From the NCBI GenBank assembly GCA_011319805.1, contig SJRY01000263.1, positions 434,001-498,000 on the forward strand: a DNA stretch of 64,000 nt, in the 5' to 3' direction. Positions 22,745 through 33,847 of this stretch are shown piece after piece. The notes beneath the pieces are model-generated. The model did not search any database. It worked only from the letters and a program-made list of their open reading frames with translations, and had not been told where the DNA came from. Every line of letters starts with the position of its first letter. Position 1 is the first letter of the stretch. Both the position numbers and the translations under genes were made by a program. This DNA comes from Macrocybe gigantea. Its lineage: Eukaryota > Basidiomycota > Agaricomycetes > Agaricales > Callistosporiaceae.

Positions 22745-25700
22745 TCATTTAATTTGATCCCATGTTGGCATGATCTTCTGGCTCAGATCACCAGCTGTTC
22801 GGTGCACACGCATCAGCTTCAAGGTCAACTGCCCAACGATGCAGGGAATGCTTACGAATGCTGCAAAACCGACGCCACAAACAAAAAATGTTCAGTTCGG
22901 AAGCCTTCCACGGCCCTGGAAAAAAAATTTTGGGGAAAAAAAAAATCTCACCAAGATGTCCGCCTGCGACAGGACGCGCACGGAAGCCCTCTGGTCGACC
23001 GTCGACTGTTTCATACCAATCGCCAAACGGTTGAGCGCTGACGCCCGCAGCCGCGTATCTCTTGACCGAGCTAATGAACAGGTCACGCCCAGCTGTGTCT
23101 CTCATGATGGCTGCCGTCCATATCTCCCAGTCTTGCAGGCTATGAGCAAGGTACTAAACATACTCTTGGGAGACCTACCTGTTTTGGTGTACATATGGCT
23201 ATCAAAAATAAATTTGTGTGCTCGAGGAGATGGGGACTGTCGCTTACCGAGTATCTAAAGGGACACCAAAGGGACCTGGGCAACGCAAATAAGCACAATA
23301 CAAGCAGTCAAACATCCGACACCCTACGAGCGACCGTCTTGTACCACGCCGTTTCTGCGTTGGCAACGAGGGTCAGCAAACACCCGTCGGCGTTTCAAGG
23401 ACGGAACACCCACGCATGTCATAGACTGACGTTGGGAATATGTTGATTTTCAACAATTTCTCTGCAAAGAGGTTATAAGACAACCCCCAGCTTTCAGCCA
23501 GGGATCGTGTGTCGTGTCATCGAAATGCCAACCTTGGCTTCAAAGACAGCGCCTCACCTGGCGTCGTCGTTGTACTATCCAAAACCATTTGAGTGAGCCT
23601 TCGAATGCTTCAGATTTCGCGAACCACTTACCGAAAGTGTCAGGTGCGGTCCAGTCGTCGATGCAGCGAATCCTTGCCATCGGGATACATAGTCGGCGGC
23701 AATCGCCTAAGCAAGAAAGGTCAAGCTCGCCTTGCGCCGGTTGTGCGCTGGAACTACCGAGTAATTCGCCGCTCTAGCAGAATCGCCAGCCAGCTCAGCG
23801 ATTTGCGCCATCGCCTTGATACCGATGATGCCCTTGATTGCTAAGTTGGTCTGGTTAGCCAGCTGTCCGGCAAAGTCATCCGTGCTCAGCTGATGCGCTG
23901 GTATCAATGAATCCGAGATCAAAAACTGCGCCCATTGATCCAGGAGGTTGAACTGTCAAACATAAGATAACGCCGTCAGCCGAGCCACCCTCGAAATCCC
24001 CGCGCAAAACGAAACTCACATATTGCTTTATGTGCGACTTGTCCCCGGTTCTCTGTGCATAACTCAGCGCCATGATGATCATGTTTCCACTCTCTGCACG
24101 ACGGATTATTTCCAGCAATGACACGGCCACAAACAATCGTACCCTCAACGGGCATGGCTTCGTCATTGCCATCGTTATGTCCTAGAGCTCGCGGGTAATG
24201 TGCGCCGAGGTCATGGATGCTCCATTTGTTCGGATATTGGCCTGAGGCTTGGTATCTGAATAGTGGCTCCAAGAGCTTCTTTCCCAGAAACGGATTCGTA
24301 TATAAAAAGATCGGCCATGCCGGGAATATGACATCAACTGTGTTCATATTCTGCCCAGCATGATCACTCTTGATGGATCTCAAATGAGCCAGGGCGAATC
24401 GTCACTTACCCCATTGCTCGAGATTTCTGTACAATAATGGATCACCCAGTGCCTCCCGTGGTATCGGCTTCAACTCACCTTTCATGAAGATGAGCAGGTC
24501 ATCCGCATTCCAGGACCCGTCACTCTTCTTTGATATCGTCAGCTCAATGGCAGCAAGCGCCTGGCGGATAGAAAGGCGACAATAGCTGCATAGTCCGACG
24601 ATATCTTTAAAGAGTCAGCGTTGACCTTGGCATCGAACGCCCGCGCCCTAGACAAAGCTAGGTCAAAGTCTCCGAGGAAAGATGAAATCTAGGTCAAGGC
24701 ATTGTGAGAAAAGGGTCGACATTCGTTGTTAAGCATATGTGCTCACAATATTGGCTGGGGATGAGAAGCGACTCCAATAATAAGAGCTTCGTAATTGCAG
24801 CGCACCACCGGAGACAACGTATTGAATCACCGGGTCTCGAATATGCCCGACAGAAAACACGACAGGTTTTGCCGAAGACCTGACCCTACCAAGGTCACGG
24901 GCGTAGGCAAACACGGGCCAGTCATCTTGGATGGCTCGGAAACGCGTATCTTGGGTATTCAGGAGCCTACCGCTGTTGATGAACTGGGCGCGAAGAGTAA
25001 CATCGGCTCCGGTCTGATACGTTAAGCCACTGGCCTGAAATTCGCGTCAACAAGCCAGGTAACCGAACTAAGAAGGTGAGGAGCATGCATTAGGCGTGGA
25101 GTATAAAGCAGAACCGTCTATAATACATGATTTAGACATGTCCATCATTGGCGAGACAGTGACATACGTTGTATATGGTCCCTCACCTCCGAGAAGACTG
25201 CTTGGTTTTGCAATTGAACTTGATGTGTAAATATGTTGCCGGTCGCAGTGGTCCAGTTTGCGATCAAAGTGTTGTCACCAGAGACCCACTCGGCGCTTAT
25301 GTCGGAATAAATTTGGACGGAATGCGATGCACCATCAGTTGAAGCTACGGAAACTGCTAGGTAAGCGAAAGGTATTGATTGTTTCAAGGGATCTGAAGGC
25401 TAAAAAAGATAGTTATTAATGTCATTTTCTCCGGTGAACCCATGCGTCTCACCTCGACGGGACTCAGGAATGTGGCCGTAACATCTACGGGACCTGCTGC
25501 GAGGACAAAAATGCTCTGGGTAGCAGTGAACTGGAAACACATCAGACATTCCGAATTTGTTTGCCAAGCCAACCGTGACATACCTCGGAGCTTTTCTGGA
25601 CCGCTTTAGCAAAGGTTGCACCAGGGATGTTGGGTGCTCCCAGGAAGCTGTATGGTTTTCCATCGACCTTGATGAAGCCTGCCCATCCTAGGATCTATAA

Positions 25701-25989
25701 TGACTGTCAATGTATGCAACGTATTCAAATGGCCAACCACAGATCCCGTCCAGAACGTAGGCCAAACGTCATTCAAGGCCGCACCTGAAGCAGAAATATT
25801 GTGGGTGGATGAAGAACGTAATCTGTCAAGTCAAGACGAACCGGCTCCTTGGGGCAGCCAGGCACTCAGATATGGTGTTCGGACGGCAAGAGGAAATGAG
25901 GGAGGATTGAAAGGTTTAGCGGTCCAGCTGACAGCTTGAACCAAGGTAAAGAGTGTGAGAGAGGATGTGAGAGAGTTTAAGGCCTTCAT
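22745..25989 (-). CDS. Secreted glutaminase A family protein, copy 1
   Basis: Fungal glutaminase A family protein (DUF5127 / DUF4965 / DUF1793), an extracellular L-glutamine-hydrolysing type. It starts MKALNSLTSSLTLFTLVQAV (signal peptide) followed by WTAKPFNPPSFPLAVRTPYL. Family blocks in order: NDVWPTFWTG, VVGHIRDPVIQYV (near 24830), NTVDVIFPAWPIFLYTNP, YPNKWSIHDLG, PRALGHNDGNDEAMPVE, LSTDDFAGQLANQTNLAIKG, WGLSYNLFAEKLLK, FGVPLDTR, and TDWEIWTAAI ending FGDWYETVDGRPEGFRARPV. At least 14 introns. After the final intron (A- and T-runs near 22921-22946) the frame runs 38 residues to the stop at 22745; this tail is not family-typical. It is the downstream member of a tandem pair. Confidence 0.88.
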
Positions 25990-26571
25990 TACGAGTCGGG
26001 CAGCCATTCGCGGTGGAGTTAACCTTCCATTTATAATGCCGGAGGTGCTGTGTAAATTCCAGATCCGGGCTTATCTCAGATTCGAAGTCGACGCAGAGCA
26101 AGAGGCATCAGGCAACGACTTGTGCATACTTCAAGACATATGGGAGCTGCGTGCTGCACGAAGGAAAAGAAGCAACAAAAGGACTGTGAATGCTCGGTCA
26201 TAGAATTGCGTGATAATGTCCCGCTACGCACCTTTGCGACACGTCGTGGTGGATGCTCACGAAGTCACTGACTCATGACGCGTTCTACCTATAAATGAAA
26301 TACTGCCGAAGTACAATGACCTTTGACCCATGCGCAGAGGAAACGTTCTGCTAGTAAAGGTTGTCTTGGCTACTTCTTCAAATTTGGCTTAGAATAAAGC
26401 GAAGGTCAGCAACCATCATGGTGCATGTGGCACCAACAAAAATCGGTTTCATTGCCGAGTTGACAATGGGTAACCCCATGACAATCCTGAGGGTGAAGCT
26501 CTTTGGAATGGCCCGAAAGTCAGTCTGAAGCATGCAGTTTTCGTGAACTGTCCTTTCGGATGTTTGTCAAA
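25990..26571. other. Intergenic region between the two glutaminase genes
   Basis: About 580 bp. It holds the promoter of copy 1 (TATA box at 26030-26035) and the 3' flank of copy 2. No ORF with protein character and no RNA gene seen. Confidence 0.5.
26030..26035 (-). promoter_or_regulatory. TATA box of glutaminase copy 1
   Basis: Minus-strand TATAAA, 41-46 bp upstream of the ATG at 25989. Strong match and ordinary spacing. Confidence 0.6.
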
Positions 26572-29500
26572 TCAACGAAAGCCGGCGCAATTGTCACGAG
26601 GGTAGCACATAACATTCACGACGCTAAGACCTATACAGTCACAACGCTTTAACACGACTACAAGATGAGCTGCAAAGCATGCGTTAGATAAAGCTCAGTT
26701 GAGGATGTCGCAAACGCACGAAGGCTTTTGGTACAATCGGAAAACATGAGCAGATTTGAGTTTCGAGTCACATCGATGTGAGGAGACCCCTCACCAAGAT
26801 GGCCGCCGACCACGGGGCGAGCACGGAAACCTTCTGGACTTCCATTTGTGGTTTCATACCAATCGCCGAAGGGTTGAGAACTCAGACCATCCGATGCATA
26901 TTTCTTGACAGAACTTATGAAAAGATCGCGAGCGGCTGTGTCAGTCATGATAGATGCCGTCCAGATTTCCCAGTCTGTTTTTTTTGTTCGATCAGCTCCA
27001 TAGCTCATACAGTGTTCGTCTGTCCACGTACCGGTTTTTGTATACGTGTGTCTTGAAAAATGTCAACATATGCATAATGTCCCAGAATTCTCAAAAATTT
27101 ACCGAGTGTCCAATGGAACACCAAATGGACCTGCGTCGAGATTCGTTTACTGCGACACGTGTGCAATGCTAAGAGAAGTATAACTCACGCGCAACGGTCT
27201 TGTACCAGGCAGTTTCTGCACTGCTGTTTCAATGCAAGGAAGGCATACATAAGGAGAAATAAGGCTTGCGCATGGTGTATACAGTCGTGGGGAACAAGTT
27301 CAACTTGAGAAGCTTGTCTGCATACAGGTTATAAGACAAGCCCCAGCTGAGAGAATACTTTGGTTAGGTTTGGCATCCAGGATCATCTAGAATGAAAGCA
27401 GCACCTCGTCGAATCGCCGTACTTTAAGAAGCGTTAGCAGAAAGACTATAGGGCAGTCAGAGATGCCTACTGAGAGCGTCAAGTGCTGTCCAGAAGAAGA
27501 GGCTGCCAGCGTCTGCCAGCGGCTGACGTAATTTTCAGCAATTGACTTGCATGGACAAATGTCAGCGCGAATTGCCAGCACATCAGATATAGAAGCGTAC
27601 GGAGTAATTCGAGCTCTTTGTGTTATCGCCAAGTAGCTGCGCAATCTGTGACATGGCTTTAATGCCGGTGATGCCCTTTATAGCAAGATTAGTCTGATTA
27701 GCCAAAGGACCAGCGAAATCGTCCGTGCTGATTTGATTGGCGGGGATCAACGAATCCGTAATAAGGAATTGAGTCCATTGATCGAGGAGAGCATTCTGTG
27801 GAAACGTTGTGCTCAGGATGTAATAAGAGTACTTGGGAGGGTCGCGTACGTATTGTGTAAGATGTGATTTATCTCCAGTTTTTTGCACATAACTGAGAGC
27901 CATGATGATCATGTTGCCGCTTTCTGTGTAGACAGATTAGCGATCTGTCGGAATGTATGACAGGGTGCAGCCCACCTTCGACAGGCATCGCCTCATCTCG
28001 TCCGTCGTTGTGGCCAAGAGCGCGAGGATAGCTTGAACCTATAAAGTCGTTTGCGGGCGGTTGGAATGAAGGTAGATGTAGAGGTGAAGAAACCTGACCG
28101 AGATCATGGACGCTCCACTTGTTCGGGTACAAGCCACTGGCCTGGTATCTGAACAATCCTTCCAGAAGATATTTACCAAGCAAAGGATTGGTATAAAGTA
28201 GCACAGGCCACGCTGGGAATATGACATCTACAGTATTCATATTCTGAAGTACTGTCAGAATCTAAGCAAATTGCAGGGCAATTTACTGACCCCATCACTC
28301 GATATTTCTGCGTCCTACGTTAGAATACTTCGTCCTTGATGGTGGTGACACTATACCTTTCATAAAGACAAGGATATCGTCCGTGTTCCAGGAGCCGTTA
28401 CCGTTCTTAGATATTGTGATTTCCATTGAAGCAAGAGCTTGCCTAATCGACAAAGCCACGATTGAGCTGTAGTCTGCAGATATCTTGGAAGCATCTGCGT
28501 TGACTTTGGCGTCGAATGAATTAGCCCGGGAGAGTGCAGTGCTGTAATCTGAGAGGAAACTGGGTATCTACACCCACACACGTCAGAACACTAGAAATAG
28601 AGTATGATACGGCAATCACCAAAGCACATATGCAAGAGAACTGACTCCAGAAGTACAGGCTGCGTGATTGCAAGTTGTTCCCAGCGACGACGTACTGGAT
28701 CGCAGGATCACGAACGTGACCGACAGCGAAGACCACAGCCGCCGTTGCACCCCTCACAGACCCTAGGTCTTGTGAAAGTGCGAAAATGGGCCAGTTGTCT
28801 TGCACTGCACGAAAATTCGTATCTTGGGTATTGGACAGACGACCGTTGTTGATGAAATTTGCTCGAACAGCAACATCGGCCCCAGTCTGATACGTCGTAC
28901 TCCCAGTCTAATGAGGGTTGTAAGATAATAGTAATAGGTCGCTTCAACTCAACGTCATAACTCACGTTGAGTAATGAGTAGAATGCAGAACCATCTAGAA
29001 AAGAAAAGAGATCTGCGTCGCGGAAATGGTAGTTTTGCGTACAAAACACACATTGGGTATGATCATTAACTTCAGTAAACGTAGCCTGATTCTGTAACTG
29101 GACCTGATGTGTTATGACGTTTCCGACCGATGTGGACCAGTTGACGAGTAAAGAGTTGTCACCAGATACCCATTCCGCACTAATATCGGAGTAGACTTGT
29201 ACGGAATGAGATGCACCATCGGTGGAAGCTGCCGAAACTGCCATGTAAGCGAACGGGGTGGATTGTTTGACGAAGTCCGTCGGCTACGGAAAGAAAGACT
29301 TAGACATCCTGCCAATCTCGGAATAGTCGGTAAGAAATGTTAATAACCTCGACAGGGCTCAAGAACGTCACAGTGATATCCACAGGACCAGCAGACAACA
29401 CGAATTTACTTTGGGTAGCAGTGAACTAGGAAGTGAATCTAAGCCTTGGAGTCCCCCGGCAGTAATGGGAACCATACCTCGGAGCTGCGTTGTGCAGCTT

Positions 29501-29840
29501 TGGCAAAAGACGCGCCCGGGACGTTTGGATTGCCTAGAAAACTGTATGCTGTTCCATCAACCTTAACAAAGCCTGCCCATCCAAGGATCTGGGAGAAGAA
29601 AACAAGGAGGTCAGCAGCCGAAAAATAGATTAAAAAAATAGCGTATCCTCACGGAACCAGTCCAAAACGTGGGCCAGACGTCATTCAGTGCAGCTCCGGA
29701 ACCCTGGCAAGCCAAGCAGATAGGTAAGGTGTCCGGACCGCCAGCGGGATCGAGGGCGGGTTGAAGGGTGTTGCAGTCCAAGTGATGGCCTGGACGGAGG
29801 CGAGCAGGAGGAATACAGCACTAAGCCGGTGCAAACCCAT
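26572..29840 (-). CDS. Secreted glutaminase A family protein, copy 2
   Basis: Paralogue of the neighbouring gene in the same orientation. It starts MGLHRLSAVFLLLASVQA (signal peptide), then WTATPFNPPSIPLAVRTPYL. The same block order follows: PTFWTG, FVLSAGPVDITVTFLSPVE, AASTDGASHSVQVYSDISAEW, FAVGHVRDPAIQYVVAG, MNTVDVIFPAWPVLLYTNP, YPNKWSVHDLG, PRALGHNDGRDEAMPVE, ISTDDFAGPLANQTNLAIKG, and TDWEIWTASIM ending FGDWYETTNGSPEGFRARPV. Over the last 50 aligned residues the two copies differ at 10 positions by my count. Intron positions I could compare agree. The C-terminus is uncertain: splicing the last intron gives a stop at 26572, reading through gives one at 26658. Confidence 0.88.
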
Positions 29841-30182
29841 GTTCGCGATTGAGAAGCTGTGCGAGTCTGACCCGTCTTTTATGACCGGAGTTGATGAATG
29901 CCTACATGCGGTCCGAACGACGGAAACATGGTAAAGAAGCAGCTGCAACGATCATGGGACAGCAACGAAGACGACGGTAAGTGTGGAACAGCGTGAATTG
30001 GAAACGATCAAGCACATGAACGCGTCGGACTTGCGTGGGAATCAAGCCTAGGTATATTTTTGGATGTGTGCTAGGCGAGGCTGACCGTCGACCGCATGAA
30101 CCATGGCTGAAGTGAATTATTTCAACATTCCGTTTGCTCCTTTTTCTCTCCTAGATCATCCTTCCTCACTCTGACGCGTACG
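29841..30182. other. Divergent promoter region, glutaminase copy 2 / GH18
   Basis: 342 bp between two divergently transcribed genes for secreted proteins. Apart from the TATA-like element of the glutaminase I see no strong motif. Confidence 0.5.
29876..29882 (-). promoter_or_regulatory. TATA-like element of glutaminase copy 2
   Basis: Minus-strand ATAAAAG, about 36-42 bp before the ATG at 29840. It sits in the same place as the TATA box of copy 1, consistent with a duplicated promoter. Confidence 0.45.
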
Positions 30183-31616
30183 ATGCACACGTCTGCTCTC
30201 GTCTCATTAGCTGTCGCCTTCCGGACAGCTTTTGCTTCGCCCGCCGAGACTGTTTCTAATGCTGCTTTCGACTTCCTCTGCCCCATGCTATTGTCGAGAC
30301 AGGAGCTCAATAGAACACGCGTAAATTCCCTTCTTTCTCCACAAAAACCCACGGAGAACTCGCAGACCTTGTTGATGGCCTACTACCCTGACTGGCTAGG
30401 ACCTTCCCTACCTCCGGAGAGGATAGACTGTGCACGTTTCCATTGGATCGATTTTGCGTTTGCCCTTCCAAAGAAAAGCTCCCACCTTGACTGGGATTCA
30501 CCTGACGCTCCCGATTTGCTTCGGAGGCTTGTTTTACACTGTCATGCCACAAACACCAAAGTTAAAGCCAGCATAGGCGGCTGGACTGGGAGCGCGTAAG
30601 ATCTTGCGTCATTCCATTCAAGTGGGAACCTCACCGCTTTTATCCCAGGTATTTCTCCTCTGCTGTCTCAACTGCTCTCGGACGAATGACGCTCGTGTCC
30701 GACATCCTGGGCCTATACTTGCAGTACAACCTTGACGGAATCGACATAGATTGGGAATATCCCGGACAGGAAGGCAACAGCGGAAACCGGGTCAATAAAC
30801 AGGACTCAGAAAATTTTCTCGCGTTTCTCAAGCTCCTCCGAGATACCTTGCCTGCCTCTGCTCGCATAACCGCCGCGGTGCAAAGCGTCCCATTCGCCGG
30901 TCCAGATGGGAAGCCGTTGAAAGACGCCTTTCGATTCGCCCAGGTCCTTGACTGGATACTAGTGATGAACTATGACGTCTGGGGATGTAAGAACGGATCC
31001 TTGACCGACGAGATACCAACGTTCATTTTAATGGTCTTCAGACTCGGACGCACCAGGGCCAAATGCCCCAATGTATGATGGATGCAACAATTCCACCCAA
31101 CCAGATGCAAACGTAGTCTCTGCTTTCAACGCTTGGACGTCTGCAGGATTCCAACCATCGCAACTGGTTCTTGGGCTACCATCATATGGCTATGTTGCCG
31201 ATTCCGATGCCGATACTCTTCGCACAAGGTCGATTGCGCCCAATGACATGAGGACCTCCAGGAGCGTGTTGCGCGGTGTGGTTAAGTTGGTCGCCGATGA
31301 GGACCATCAGATTCAGTTTAAAGACCTCATCTCCCAAGGGGCGTTGATTCCTCAAGTACCCGAGCCGACAGGACAACCAGCCGATTTTAATCCTGCAGGA
31401 GGATTTATCAGGCGCTGGGATCAGTGCTCAAGTACGCCTTACCTTGTCTCCCACCAGACCAAGCAAGTCGTCGCATATGACGATCCACAATCCATCTACA
31501 TGAAAGCCAGTCTCTCGCGCAAGCTCGGAATGCTCGGCGTTAACATATTCGACGTTGGAGGAGACACCCAGAATGGCGATCTGGTCAACGCGATGAAATC
31601 CGGATTGGAGCTATAA
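30183..31616 (+). CDS. Glycoside hydrolase family 18 protein (chitinase-like)
   Basis: Probable secreted chitinase-type enzyme with a TIM-barrel fold. N-terminal hydrophobic signal (SALVSLAVAFRTAFASPAE), then LLMAYYPDWLG (beta 1) and KVKASIGGWTGSAYFSSAV (beta 3, SxGG). The catalytic motif is DGIDIDWEYPG (beta 4, DxxDxDxE with all acidic residues present). WILVMNYDVWG (beta 6, MxYD) and QLVLGLPSYGY (beta 7) follow. The beta 8 strand reads LGVNIFDVGGDT: the tryptophan usual in GH18 (GxxxW) is replaced by phenylalanine, which would alter the -1 sugar subsite. Two introns, both GT-AG. Enzymatically plausible but with possibly shifted specificity. Confidence 0.88.
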
Positions 31617-32028
31617 ATATACAACTGTACAATCTAAAGTCCATATCATGTCAAAAATACTGATACAGTAGTGGATTTCCAAGTCCAAGCCGATTCAATC
31701 CAACTGCGAGAACAAAAAAAGAGCCATGATTGCTAGGATGGTTGCATCCACGTGGAGCTTGGCGAAAGAGGTGTTTAATGTTTGAACCGAGAACTAGGTC
31801 TCGAGAGTGCTAATTCGGTGCACGGAACGCATCGGCGCTCTGTATCGTGCGAGATGCTGGCGTCCATCGCTAGGAGTGTGTCATGATACCGTGTACGATG
31901 CCCGATATCTCCGCAGCTCAGTATGCTGGCGCGGCTACGTGAGCACGACCCGGTATCTTGATGCCTTGTGTCAAGCCGCATGCGTTGTACGGCACGCCGA
32001 CAGAAGGGTTAAGCGGCGAAAATCCTCT
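31617..32028. other. Convergent intergenic region after GH18
   Basis: About 410 bp. It contains the GH18 3' region with A-rich sequence near 31710-31725. No gene recognised here. Confidence 0.45.
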
Positions 32029-32431
32029 CTAGTTGCCATTAAGCAGTTTCTTCCATCCTCGTTTGATAGAGGACACGCTGGTAGAGCGCGTATTCATGAC
32101 GACACCATTCGACGGTCGAAGAACGCGTCCAAATTCTTCATACGTATTGTGGACGTCGCGGGGAGATTGGGAGTGGATAAACAGGTTGAGTGCGTTCGGG
32201 GCGGTAGAGAAGGCATCGTTCTGGTATGTATTGGTCATGAAGGAGTGGACGCCATTGCGGATAGCTGTCGTCAACAAGGTCGATGAAGTAAAGGGTTGCG
32301 TGTGTTTGGTGAGGACGGGTTTGAACCAGCACTGGGGAGTGGAAAGCCCATTTCCGACCCTTTAAGTAGCGTTCTTGAGGCGCATTGAAGCCAATTCCTT
32401 GACGACCGAATTGAAAACTGGCAGAGCCCAT
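32029..32431 (-). CDS. Unrecognised protein, possibly frame-disrupted
   Basis: I do not recognise this family. Two convincing segments lie in different frames. From an ATG at 32431: SFQFGRQGIGFNAPQERYLK. From about 32318 down to the stop at 32029: CWFKPVLTKHTQPF, SSTLLTTAIRNGVHSFMT, NLFIHSQSPRDVHNTYEEF and GRVLRPSNGVVMNTRS, ending GWKKLLNGN. About 30 bases between them are too few for a normal intron and the phase does not fit, so one or two missing bases are likely near 32340-32360. The second segment is hydrophilic with a possible RRM-like strand-helix pattern. An alternative first exon could start at 32654. Confidence 0.45.
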
Positions 32432-32718
32432 TTTCTTTCAAAATTACCGACTCCGGTAAATTTACAAGGTGGCTAAACAGACGCAAAGGCGAAGAAACGA
32501 GGTATGTTAGCAACCATTTGATACCATGGAAACAGATTATGGGCGATCGGTGAGTTTTTAACATATTAGATGAACAATGAACGTGGCGAGAGAATGAGCG
32601 ACAGGCGGATTGGTTGAAAACTGTGGGGACGTATGTTTGGATATAATTGGACATGGTAATTGGTGCACAAATAGATCAAAATACCTCTCTCACAAGCCTG
32701 AGAAACACCAATCCCCGA

Positions 32719-33711
32719 CTATGTCAAATCAAATATTTCATCGTCCTCTTCGTCATGTCTTTGTGAAGCCACTCTATAAATCAAATTAGACGTGGTTTTA
32801 TCTGGTCTCTGTATAAGGCCTTTGCTGCTTTCAGCCGGATACTGCGATGCAAAGCTGACTTGCGTACTTACCGCTGGACAGTAGTCTGAGTTCGAGTACA
32901 GCCGTTTCGAACCCATCCGTGTTCCCGAGCTCCTCGAATCCGATTAACCTACAATCCGTGAGCAAAGATCCTTCGGAAGGGATGGGAAGGGCAACCTGCC
33001 TATCTTTTGAGACCCCATTTATGAAGCACATAACGCAAGGCAAGACTTTGATTTCGAGCCGCTGTACAAGCCACGGCACGTTCTCGACGAAGACGCGGAA
33101 AAATCGCGTTGCAAAATACTTTGGGGCCAATTTCTGGAGTCGCATTTCACCCATGTGCGAAACCCATGCGAGGAGATCAGAGACCATACCGCCAGATGTT
33201 TGTCCATAGTGTCACATCGTTTGAAGTTGGAGTGATAGAAATGAACCACGCATTTGGGCTCTCGACTAAGAACGTGCTCGACGACAAGATCTCTCGCTGA
33301 AAAATCTCGAATCGGCTCACGCGCTAATTCGGACCACTTCCTTCTCGTCCGTGATTTCAGTATACTGTCCATGTTGATTTTCTTGCATCTCCCTTGCGAG
33401 TTGCATTCTAAACGAAACAACTTGTGATAAGCCATGAGACGCGCGGACGAACGACACAGGCAAAACACATTACTCTCTTCTCAAAGCTTCCATTCCTTGT
33501 TCCCTCACTAGTGTGCTGTCATCGTTTTCGATTTCCGCTTCGAGCTCTGCGAATATCGCCTCGTCATCCTCGCCTTCACGATCATCTTGACGTGAGGTGC
33601 GATCGCGTGGGTTCGGTTCGACAAGTCTTGACGCTGTCTTTGATGAGCTTTAAGTTACGTTTTAAGCAATCCAACACTTTGGGTCCAACTTGAGCATACT
33701 CGCCTGTCCAT
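32719..33711 (-). CDS. TXNDC9/Plp1-type phosducin-like thioredoxin-fold protein
   Basis: Co-chaperone of the cytosolic CCT chaperonin that assists tubulin and actin folding. Exon 1 is tiny (MD plus part of a Ser codon at 33711). Next come the acidic helical region EDDEAIFAELEAEIE, then MQLAREMQENQHGQYTEI and DEKEVVRISAREPKCVVHFY, then SNFKRCDTMDKHLAKLAP. The thioredoxin fold continues with YFATRFFRVFVENVPWLV and KVLPCVMCFINGVSKDRLIG, then FEELGNTDGFETAVLE. There is a single Cys at the position of the thioredoxin active site, as in the family. It ends DDEIFDLT. Two introns, 33648-33703 and 32949-32999, need GC donors. Divergent from DOM34 across 136 bp. Confidence 0.9.
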
Positions 33712-33847
33712 AAAAGTTGGCGGTGCGGCAGATACTTGCGAAAATAGGGCAAAAAAGGCAATTTGATCGAAGGTGGGATTTGTTATCAATGGAGTTTTCT
33801 CTCATGACGACCTGCAACACTTGCTCAACTCTGCCAATATTCCGCCA
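33712..33847. promoter_or_regulatory. Divergent promoter, TXNDC9-type gene / DOM34
   Basis: 136 bp between the two start codons of conserved protein-quality genes. No clear core element seen. Confidence 0.45.

Noticed and set aside
26572..26658. Assigning a firm stop to glutaminase copy 2 at 26658
   Set aside because: That stop lies downstream of a good intron (branch CTAAC, acceptor TTTGCAG); splicing it out moves the stop to 26572, so I report the latter with doubt.
31807..32286. 159-residue plus-strand ORF
   Set aside because: It is mostly antisense to the better-supported minus-strand protein segments at 32029-32318.
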